8,589 nt of DNA. Source: Oscillospiraceae bacterium. GTDB taxonomy: Bacteria > Bacillota > Clostridia > Oscillospirales > Oscillospiraceae. Positions 1 through 6,600 of the stretch are shown here, one piece after another. Below the pieces are notes generated by a model that saw only the letters and a program-made list of their open reading frames with translations, was not told the DNA's origin and ran no database searches. Made by a program: the position numbers and the translations under genes. How positions within the stretch are numbered: the stretch's first letter is position 1; every line of letters begins with the position of its first letter. Location of the stretch: positions 1 through 8,589 of the forward strand of contig JAFYIF010000179.1 of the NCBI GenBank assembly GCA_017538775.1. Direction: 5' to 3'.

Positions 1-117
1 GGGCTGCTGGGGTTGCCGCGCCGCGGGCTGCTGGCCGGTCCGGGCGGGCGTCTGCTGCCCGGCGGGCGTATGGACGGAGCGGGACGATTTGCTGCCGTTG
101 TTTCCAAAAAGCTTCAT
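1..117 (-). CDS. N-terminal fragment of an unidentified protein with a Pro/Gln-rich start
   Basis: Thirty-nine in-frame codons are visible before the gene leaves the left edge. The ATG (117-115) follows GGAGAG with a 6-nt gap, a good ribosome binding site. The protein begins MKLFGNNGSKSSRSVH and then becomes a low-complexity run rich in Pro, Gln, Ala and Thr, which looks like a disordered cytoplasmic tail or linker. No domain is reached, so no function can be given. A disordered head like this occurs in several envelope protein families, including LytR-CpsA-Psr proteins, but that is only a guess. It starts 42 bp after the hemW stop on the same strand with no terminator between them, so it is probably co-transcribed with hemW. 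Confidence 0.7.
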   Translation of the reverse strand, partial: MKLFGNNGSKSSRSVHTPAGQQTPARTGQQPAARQPQQP

Positions 118-159
118 GGTTTTCTCTCCAATTCTCTATGATGCCTGTCTGGGGTGCGT

Positions 160-1398
160 TCAGTGGATGTGATAAAAAAGTTCCTCTCCGTCGGGCAGTT
201 CCATCCGTTCTGCGAACAGATCGGGGCTGTCCATCCAGGGGTTGCCGGAAAGCTTGTACTGGCCCTGCTTTTCCAGCATCAGCCCGATCAGGGGGTTGCT
301 GAGCAGGAAGCCGGCGGGGGTGAAGTGCCAGCGCTCGTCCTCCCGGACGGCCCAGCCCCGCCGCTGAAATTCCTCCAGCAGCTCTTCCAGCGGGAGGAAG
401 TCGCTGCGGTAGCGGTTGTGGTATTCTTTTGCGCTGACGCCGCGGACGGTGCGCATCCCCAGCATCAGGTATTCCGCCGCCCGGCCCAGGGCGTCCACCC
501 GCTCATATTCGGCGAGGATATTGTTGCCGTTCTGGATGCCGCTTATGTACTGGGCCACGCTGCCGACATAGCTGTAACGCATATCGCCCACGTTGCTGGC
601 CGCCGCCGGGCCGAAGCCCATGTAGTCCTGGAGCAGCCAGTATTTCAGGTTGTGGCGGCACTCCCGGCCGGTGCGGGCGAAGTTGCTGATCTCGTACTGG
701 GCAAAGCCGTAGTGCCGCAGGGTCTCCACGGTGTAGAGGTACATGTCCGCCTGGGCGTCGTCGCCGGGGAGCAGGGGGGAGTCCTTGTAGCTGTACATGG
801 GCGTGCCCTCCTCCAGCTTGAGGCCGTAGCAGCTCAGGTGTTCCGGCTCCAGCTCGATGGCCCGGCTGAGGGTCTCCGCCCAGTCCTGCCGCTGCTGGCT
901 GGGCAGGCCGTAGATCAGGTCCAGGCTGATGTTGTCGAAGCCCGCGTCCCGGGCCTGTTTGACGGTGTTCACCACCTGCCGCCAGTTGTGGCGGCGGCCA
1001 ATGAGCCGGAGCAGGTCGTCGTTGGCGCTCTGGGCGCCGATGGACAGGCGGTTGACCCCCTCGCTGCGCAGCAGGAACAGGTCGTGATAGCGGACCGAGT
1101 CGGGGTTGACCTCCACCGTCACCTCCGCGGAGCGGTAGATGCGCCCGGCGCGTTTCAGGGCGTTGAAGATGTCGCAGATGCGCCGCGCCCCGTAATAGCT
1201 GGGGGTGCCGCCGCCGAAATAGACGCTGTCGGTATAGCGCTCCTGGAGCTGGGGCGAGGCCTCCCGGATGTGCTGGAGCAGGGCGTTGTGGAACTTGGGC
1301 ATCAGCCTGTCGCAGCCGGCCAGGGAGTAGAAATCGCAGTAGCCGCATTTGGAGGCGCAGAAGGGGATATGGACGTATATGCCGAGTTTTTTGACCAT
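160..1398 (-). CDS. hemW: Radical SAM heme chaperone HemW (annotated in older records as oxygen-independent coproporphyrinogen III oxidase-like)
   Basis: This 412-residue protein belongs to the HemN/HemW radical SAM family. HemW proteins bind heme and a 4Fe-4S cluster and hand heme to target proteins; they are not usually the oxidase itself. Seen in the sequence: IYVHIPFC leads into the cluster motif C14-x3-C18-x2-C21, followed by the SAM-binding VYFGGGTPS (about 59-67), VEVNPD (95-100), the HemW-type RHNLKYW (248-254), GFGPAAAS (261-268), and a C-terminal winged-helix-like part ending in LLSNPLIGLML. About 36 residues follow that point, a longer tail than I expect for the family. The start at 1398 is chosen because GGAG lies 8 nt upstream and MVKKLGIYVHIPFC matches family N-termini. 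An in-frame ATG at 1440 would add 14 residues but lacks a good ribosome site and lies close to the predicted transcript start. It is probably the first gene of a leftward operon with the partial gene at 1-117. Confidence 0.93.
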   Translation of the reverse strand: MVKKLGIYVHIPFCASKCGYCDFYSLAGCDRLMPKFHNALLQHIREASPQLQERYTDSVYFGGGTPSYYGARRICDIFNALKRAGRIYRSAEVTVEVNPDSVRYHDLFLLRSEGVNRLSIGAQSANDDLLRLIGRRHNWRQVVNTVKQARDAGFDNISLDLIYGLPSQQRQDWAETLSRAIELEPEHLSCYGLKLEEGTPMYSYKDSPLLPGDDAQADMYLYTVETLRHYGFAQYEISNFARTGRECRHNLKYWLLQDYMGFGPAAASNVGDMRYSYVGSVAQYISGIQNGNNILAEYERVDALGRAAEYLMLGMRTVRGVSAKEYHNRYRSDFLPLEELLEEFQRRGWAVREDERWHFTPAGFLLSNPLIGLMLEKQGQYKLSGNPWMDSPDLFAERMELPDGEELFYHIH

Positions 1399-1434
1399 AG
1401 GCTCAACTCCGAAAACCCGCCGACGGGGGGCAGG

Positions 1435-1448
1435 ATACATTCATGTAT
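1435..1448. promoter_or_regulatory. Palindrome near the hemW transcription start, possible operator
   Basis: ATACAT-TC-ATGTAT is a perfect 6+2+6 inverted repeat. It lies a few bases downstream of the transcription start predicted from the minus-strand promoter at 1458-1485, where a bound repressor could block hemW. The bases are seen; the operator role is inference, and short AT-rich palindromes also arise by chance. Confidence 0.35.
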
Positions 1449-1457
1449 ATGGAATCC

Positions 1458-1485
1458 AGTATAGCATGATTCTGTGATTTTGCAA
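1458..1485 (-). promoter_or_regulatory. Predicted sigma-A promoter for hemW
   Basis: Read on the minus strand, TTGCAA (1485-1480) is separated by 16 nt from TATACT (1463-1458). A TG lies one base before the -10 box, giving an extended -10. Transcription would start near 1451, leaving a leader of roughly 50 nt before the ATG at 1398. It is back to back with the udg promoter, so the two genes are divergent. Confidence 0.6.
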
Positions 1486-1508
1486 GAGACGACAGAGCAA
1501 ATTTCTGC

Positions 1509-1537
1509 TTGGAATGCATCGCAATTTATGGTAAGAT
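1509..1537 (+). promoter_or_regulatory. Predicted sigma-A promoter for the uracil-DNA glycosylase gene
   Basis: TTGGAA (1509-1514) is followed after 17 nt by TAAGAT (1532-1537), with TG one base before the -10 box (extended -10). Transcription would begin near 1544, about 27 nt before the ATG at 1571. That leaves room for the GGGGAGGGG ribosome site immediately upstream of the gene. Confidence 0.55.
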
Positions 1538-1570
1538 GATGAAAACGCGCAAAGCGGGGAGGGGCGGACA

Positions 1571-2134
1571 ATGGACTGGGCGGAGCTTGAGGAGGCCTGT
1601 CTGCGCTGCGAGCGCTGCGGCCTGTGCCGGACGCGGCGGAACGTGGTCTTCGGGACCGGGGCCAGGGACGCGGAAGTGCTGTTCGTGGGCGAGGGGCCGG
1701 GGGAACAGGAGGACCTGCGGGGCGAGCCTTTCGTCGGCCCGGCGGGGCATCTGCTGGACGATATGCTGGAACTCATCGACCTGGACCGCAAAAAAGTCTA
1801 CATCGCCAACATGGTCAAATGCCGCCCGCCCCGCAACCGGGACCCGCTCCGGGAGGAGCAGGACGCCTGCGCCGACTGGCTGCGGCAGCAGATCGCCCTG
1901 CTGCGCCCGAAGCTCATCGTCTGCCTGGGCCGGGTGGCGGCCATGCGCTTCATCCGGGAGGATTTCCGCATCACCCGGGAGCACGGCCAGTGGACGGTCC
2001 GGGACGGGGTGCTGACCATGGCCCTCTACCACCCCGCCGCCCTGCTGCGGGACCCCAGGCTGCGTCCGGAGACCTTCACCGACCTGAAGACCCTCCAACA
2101 GGCGATTCGGGACTACTGCACCCACACCTTCTGA
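1571..2134 (+). CDS. Uracil-DNA glycosylase, family 4 (4Fe-4S type)
   Basis: This 187-residue protein removes uracil from DNA, starting base excision repair of deaminated cytosine or misincorporated dUMP. Family 4 features seen: C13-x2-C16 near the N-terminus and C84 and C100 further on, the four expected ligands of the iron-sulfur cluster; the active-site motif GEGPGEQED (40-48); GEPFVGPAGHLLD (51-63); NMVKCRPPRNR (80-90); IVCLGRVAA (116-124); and the second active-site motif YHPAALLR (153-160). Length is normal for the compact bacterial members. The KRRIH insertion of UdgX is absent. The start is supported by a strong GGGGAGGGG ribosome site and its own promoter. It is transcribed away from hemW. 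The next gene is about 290 bp downstream, beyond a hairpin, so it is probably monocistronic. Such genes are often labelled udg. Confidence 0.95.
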   Translation: MDWAELEEACLRCERCGLCRTRRNVVFGTGARDAEVLFVGEGPGEQEDLRGEPFVGPAGHLLDDMLELIDLDRKKVYIANMVKCRPPRNRDPLREEQDACADWLRQQIALLRPKLIVCLGRVAAMRFIREDFRITREHGQWTVRDGVLTMALYHPAALLRDPRLRPETFTDLKTLQQAIRDYCTHTF

Positions 2135-2427
2135 GCTTTGATATACATGATACGCTTGCTTCGCACAAACTTAACCGCTTTCCGCGAACTTTTTTAACAG
2201 AAATCCTGTATCTTAACAGTCGAAAACAGTTTCATCTTTTTCATTTTGTCCTCATCCCATAAGGCCTCCCCGATAACTCCGGTTATCGGGGTCGTCTTAT
2301 ATCTGCCCCTCCGCCCCGGGCGCAGGAAAGGGACAACTCCCGCTGTGAATATATTGTTCCGCGAGAGAGATGATAGAAGCGGCGGCGCGCAGCGCCGGGA
2401 AACAGAGAGGGAAGCAGAGGGTAGAGC
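2135..2427. other. Intergenic region, AT-rich in its left half
   Basis: No credible gene is visible in these 293 bp. About 2135-2260 is clearly richer in A/T than its surroundings and carries T-runs near 2190 and 2236 and two copies of TTAACAG. I found no convincing -35/-10 pair here. The best -10-like hexamer for the downstream gene is TATATT near 2350, with no matching -35. The one strong structure is the hairpin at 2268-2291. The last 60 bases are purine-rich and include the ribosome site of the next gene. Confidence 0.5.
2268..2291 (+). terminator. Perfect 10-bp hairpin with UCCG tetraloop; probable terminator after the glycosylase gene or a leader structure of the next gene
   Basis: Arms CCCCGATAAC (2268-2277) and GTTATCGGGG (2282-2291) pair perfectly around TCCG. 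In plus-strand RNA the loop is C(UCCG)G, a member of the very stable cUNCGg tetraloop class; in the minus-strand RNA it is not, which points to a plus-strand function. The sequence after it, TCGTCTTATAT, is only moderately U-rich, so termination may be weak or the hairpin may serve another role. It lies 133 bp past the glycosylase stop and 136 bp before the next start. Confidence 0.55.
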
Positions 2428-3501
2428 ATGGACGAAAAACTGCTGAACATGAGCATGGAGCTGTGCCGCGATCCGATGGTCGCGGTGCGGGACGGGATCC
2501 TGACGGGCTTCAACCGCCCTGCGGTCGCGGTGCTGCCGAAGCTGCTGCCCGGCACCCCCGCGGCGGGGCAGCTGCCCGAAGCGCTGCTGGACTGTCCGCC
2601 GGGCGACGGGGTGTCCCTGACCCGGCTGGGCAAGCGGGACTACAGCGTCCGCTGCACCGCCAGCGGCCCGCTGCGGCTCTATGCGGCCACGCCGCTGGAG
2701 GAGGAGGGGGAGCGGGGCTTTCTCTCCGAAGGGGTGATGAACCGCCTTTTGTCCGGCATCGGCAATCTGAATCTGGCCGTGGAGCAGATGGACCTGGCCG
2801 TCAATGCGCTGGATCGGGAGCGGAACCGGGCGATTTTGAACCGGAGCCGCCTGATCCTGACGCGCCAGCTGGTCGATCTGCGGACGGCGCTGGCCCTGAT
2901 GGAGGGGAATCTGCCGAAGCAGGTGCAGGAGCTGGAGCTGGTGGGCTTTTGCCGGGCGCTGTGCGAGGCCGTGACCGCCTGCACCGCGGACCTGGGCACA
3001 GTTTTGCGCTTTGAGACGGAGGAAACGGCGCTGAAGGCCCGGCTGGACGGGGCGCTGCTGGAGCGGATTCTGCTGAATCTGCTGAGCAACAGTTTTGCCG
3101 CGACCCCGGCGGGGGGCCGGGTGCTGCTGCGGCTGGAACAGCGCGGCTCCTCCGTGCTGCTGACCGTGGCCGACAACGGCAGAGGCATCCCGCCGGAGAT
3201 CCTGGACCGGGTGTTCCGGCGCTACACCGTCCGGGCCACGCCGGAGGATCTGAGCCCGGCGATCGGCGGCGGGCTCGGCCTGTATCTCGTCTCCGGCCTG
3301 ACCCGGCTGATGGGGGGCACGTCGATCCTCCGAAGTCCCCAGGGCGAGGGGACCACGGTCCGCCTGTCCCTGCCCCGGGACAGGGAAGACGCGGGGCTAT
3401 CCTGCGGCGTGGAGCGCGCCGAGCCGCTGGACACCGCCGTGCGCCGCGCCCTGGCGGAGCTGCTCCCGCTGGAACGCTTCGCGGAATATGAGATGGATTG
3501 A
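2428..3501 (+). CDS. Soluble histidine-kinase-like ATPase-domain protein lacking any histidine
   Basis: This 357-residue protein has no signal peptide or membrane helix. Residues about 10-90 resemble a PAS-type sensor fold (PMVAVRDGILTGFNRP). Residues about 100-165 are helical and sit where the dimerization/phosphoacceptor domain should be. Residues 205-316 form a clear HATPase_c domain: N box LLNLLSNSFAAT with N217 and N221, G1 box DNGRGIP (249-255), an F-box-like VFRRYTV (262-268), and G2 box GGGLGLYLV (280-288). About 40 residues follow. No histidine occurs anywhere, so it cannot autophosphorylate on His in the usual way. ATP-binding motifs look intact, so it may be a pseudokinase, an ATP-dependent switch, or a kinase acting on another residue or protein. 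The start is preceded by GAGG with a 7-nt gap. No response regulator is adjacent. The domain call is firm; the role is unknown. Confidence 0.85.
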   Translation: MDEKLLNMSMELCRDPMVAVRDGILTGFNRPAVAVLPKLLPGTPAAGQLPEALLDCPPGDGVSLTRLGKRDYSVRCTASGPLRLYAATPLEEEGERGFLSEGVMNRLLSGIGNLNLAVEQMDLAVNALDRERNRAILNRSRLILTRQLVDLRTALALMEGNLPKQVQELELVGFCRALCEAVTACTADLGTVLRFETEETALKARLDGALLERILLNLLSNSFAATPAGGRVLLRLEQRGSSVLLTVADNGRGIPPEILDRVFRRYTVRATPEDLSPAIGGGLGLYLVSGLTRLMGGTSILRSPQGEGTTVRLSLPRDREDAGLSCGVERAEPLDTAVRRALAELLPLERFAEYEMD

Positions 3502-3517
3502 ACGATAGAATACAAAA

Positions 3518-3553
3518 CCGCCGCCTTTCGGGTTCATCCCCGAAAGGCGGCGG
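3518..3553. terminator. Strong hairpin between convergent genes, probable bidirectional terminator
   Basis: A perfect 15-bp stem (3518-3532 with 3539-3553) closes a 6-nt loop. It lies 16 bp past the stop of the histidine-free ATPase gene and about 100 bp past the stop of the hybrid kinase gene. Read on the minus strand the stem is followed by TTTTGTATTC, a reasonable U-tract, so termination of the kinase transcript is best supported. On the plus strand the following bases are not U-rich and termination is less certain. Confidence 0.8.
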
Positions 3554-3554
3554 C

Positions 3555-3649
3555 ATTCGTACTGTTGAAATCGTGGCTCAAAAGCCTCGCAGGGGGCGCG
3601 AGCGCAGCGCATCCCCTCATCGACAAAGTCCCCTGGACTTTGTCGATGC
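3555..3649. repeat. Structured intergenic stretch with a perfect 14-bp hairpin next to the kinase stop codon; possible dispersed repeat
   Basis: CATCGACAAAGTCC (3618-3631) and GGACTTTGTCGATG (3635-3648) form a perfect 14-bp stem with a 3-nt loop, one base from the kinase stop codon (TAA on the minus strand, 3652-3650). Next to it, around 3591-3616, lies a GC-rich imperfect inverted repeat (GGGGGCGC ... GCGCATCCCC). On the minus strand no U-tract follows the 14-bp hairpin, so it is not a standard terminator; the stem at 3518-3553 serves that role better. A pair of adjacent stems in a short intergenic stretch resembles REP-like elements, but only one copy lies in this window, so the repeat assignment is inference. 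Confidence 0.4.
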
Positions 3650-6600
3650 TTATTTCACAGGCTTTGCCCCAATCAAAACCTCCAGCGTGTCGAAGAGCCG
3701 TTCCGGCTCCACCGGTTTGCTCAGGTGGGCGTCCATGCCCGCCTGGAGGGAGCGCTGCACGTCTTCGTCCAGGGCGTTGGCGCTCAGGGCGATGATGGGC
3801 ACGGCCTTGGCGTCCGGGCGGTCCAGGGCGCGGATGCGCCGCGTGGCCTCGTGGCCGTCCATCACCGGCATCCGGATGTCCATCAGCACCGCGTCATAGC
3901 TGCCCGGCGCGCTGGCGGCGAAGAGATCCACGGCGATCTTGCCGTTTTCCGCCAGGTCCGTGGTGATGTCCCGCATACTCAGCAGCTCCATGACGATCTC
4001 CGCGTTCAGCTCCATATCCTCTGCCAGCAGGATGTGACGGCCTTCCAGCTCTGCGCGCGGCGTCTCCGGCTGGCTGCGCTCCTTGTTCAGGAGGACGTGG
4101 CGGAACTCCTGCAGGACCGTGGCGGACTGGAGCGGCTTGGTCAGGAAGCTGTCCGCCCCCGCCGCGAGCGCCTCGTCCTGGATGCCCTCCCAGTCGTAGG
4201 CGGTGAGCAGGATGATGGGGACCTGTTTGTCGTAGCGCTCCCGGATGCTGTGCGCGACGGCCACGCCGTCCTCCTCCGGCATCCGCCAGTCCACCAGAAT
4301 GAGGCTGTAGGGCTGCTGCCGCGCCCCGGCCAGCTCCAGGAGGCGGTAGGCCTCCTGCCCGCTGTTGCAGGCGTCGGAATAGATGCCCACCTCGTCCAGC
4401 ACCGACTGGGCGTGTTCGCAGGCCACCGGGTCGTCGTCGACGATCAGGACCCGCAGATCCCGGGCCAGCATCTCCCCGCCGGCGTCGGCTTCCTCGGTCC
4501 GCTCGGAGGCCCGGAGGGTCACGGTGACGGTGAAGGTGGAGCCCTTGCCCTTTTCGCTCTCCACCTCGATGCGCCCGTTCATCATTTCCACGATGTTCTT
4601 GGTGATGGCGAGGCCAAGGCCCGTGCTGCCGAGCTTGTTGGCCTTGTCCACGTCCTCCTGGGCGAAGGCGTCGAAGATCTGGGGCAGGAAGCTCTTGTCC
4701 ATGCCGATGCCGGTATCCCGGACGGTGAAGCGCAGGGGGGCGTTGCCCTCGTATTTGGGCAGCGGCTCCACCAGGAAGCTGACCGTGCCCGGGGCGGGGG
4801 TGTACTTGACTGCGTTGCCCAGGATGTTGATGAGGGCCTGGCGGAGCTTGCCCGCGTCGCCGATGTAGAAGTCGTCGGCCCGGTCCAGCACGCGATAGTC
4901 GTACTGGAGGCCCTTCTCCTGGCACTGGCCCTGGATGATGGTGTTGATCTGCTCCGTCAGCTCCCGGAAGGAGAATTCCTCGTTTCGGAGGCTCATCCGC
5001 CCGCTCTCGATGCGGCTCATGTCCAGGATGCCGTTGATGAGCTCCAGCAGATGCTTGGCGCTGACGCCCAGCTTTTCCAGACTCTCCCGGGCATGGGGCG
5101 GAAGGTCGGGCTCCTTGAGGGCGATGGCGTTCAGACCGATGATGGCGTTCATCGGCGTGCGGATCTCGTGGCTCATGGAGCTGAGGAAGGAGGTCTTGGC
5201 GGCGCTGGCGGTGTTGGCCTGGCCCAGCGCGTCGGACAGGGCCTGCTGACGGGCCAGGTCCTCCCGGGTGGCGCTGTCCACGTCGGAGAAGCCCACCCCC
5301 ACGGCGTGGATGATGTCGTCGCTCCGCTCCTCCATGGTGCGGACACCGGCCATGCGCAGCATCTCATAGCGCTCCGCGCCGTCGCGGATGGAGAGGAAGC
5401 GCAGAGCGATCATGGGCTGCCTGGCCAGCCCGGCGCGGATGTTCTCCGGCTCGATGAAGCGGAGGAACTGCTCCCGGTCCGCCTCCGCCACGAAGCGCTG
5501 GGCGTAATGGGTGAAGCCCTCCCGGAAGGGGAACTGCTCCCCGGGCTGCGGCTCGTTCGGCACGGCGTAGCGGGCCCGGTAGCAGGTGCTCTCGTCCCGG
5601 TCCAGGTCCACATAGAAGACGCTCCGGTAGTCGGCGGCCATGGCGGTGATCATCGCGTTGGCGCGGCGCTCCTCCTCCTGCTGCTCCAGGAGCTGTTCCT
5701 GGAGGGCCAGACGGGTCTCCAGCTCCGCTTTCTCCCGCTGGAGCGCGTCGGACAGGGCCTGGTGTTTTGCCAGGTCCTCCCGAGTCTCCCTGTCCACGTC
5801 GGAAAAGCCGATGCCCACGGCGTGAATGATGCCGTCGCTCCGCTCCTCGCGGGTGCGGACCCCGGCCATGCGCAGCATCTCGTAGCGCTCCACCCCGTCG
5901 CGGACGGTGAGATAGCGCAGACCGATCATGGGCTGCTTGGCCAACCCGGCGCGGATGTTCTCCGGTTGGATGAAGAGGAAGAAGCGTACCTGGTCCTCCT
6001 TTGCCACGCGGCGCTTCGCGTAGTCCAGGAACACCGACTGGAAGGGGAAGGTGACGCCGGGTTTGATGTCGTAGTCCGTGATCTCGCTGGCCCGGAAGCA
6101 GGTGGCTGTATTCCGGTCCAGGTCCACATAATAGACGCTCCGATAGTCCGCAGCCATGGCGGTGATCATCGCGTTGGCGCGGCGCTCCTCCTCCTGCTGC
6201 TCCAGGAGCTTCTGCTGGAGGCCCAGGCGGGACTCCAGCTCCTCCTTCTCCCGCTGGAGCGCGTCGGACAGGGCCTGGTGCTGGGCCAGGTCTTCCCGGG
6301 TCTCCCTGTCCACATCGGAAAAGCCGATGCCCACGGCGTGGATGATGTCGTCGCTCCGCTCCTCGCGGGTGCGGACCCCGGCCATGCGCAGCATCTCGTA
6401 GCGCTCTTCTCCGTTGCGGACGGAGAGATAGCGCAGACCGATCATGGGCTGCTCGGCCAGTCCGGCGCGGATGCGCTCTGGCTCGATGAAAGCGAGGAAG
6501 CGCGCCCGATCCGCCTCCACGACATACTGATTCGCGTAATTGGTGAAGCCGCTCCGGTAGGGGAAGACCTCACCGGGCTGCAGCTCGTCCCGCATGGCGG

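Noticed and set aside
1399..1440. Upstream in-frame ATG that would extend HemW by 14 residues
   Set aside because: No good ribosome site, it overlaps the palindrome close to the predicted transcript start, and family N-termini match the start at 1398.
154..1464. A plus-strand open frame of 436 codons antisense to hemW
   Set aside because: Same shadow effect. The minus-strand frame has all HemW motifs, a ribosome site and a promoter; this one has no domain and biased composition.
2246..2446. 66-codon plus-strand open frame in the intergenic region
   Set aside because: It has no ribosome site, runs through the hairpin at 2268-2291, overlaps the next gene's start, and has no recognisable protein features.
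3498..3899. 133-codon plus-strand open frame over the terminator and the end of the kinase gene
   Set aside because: It spans two strong hairpins and the antisense of a receiver domain, with composition typical of noise (Ser/Arg-rich).
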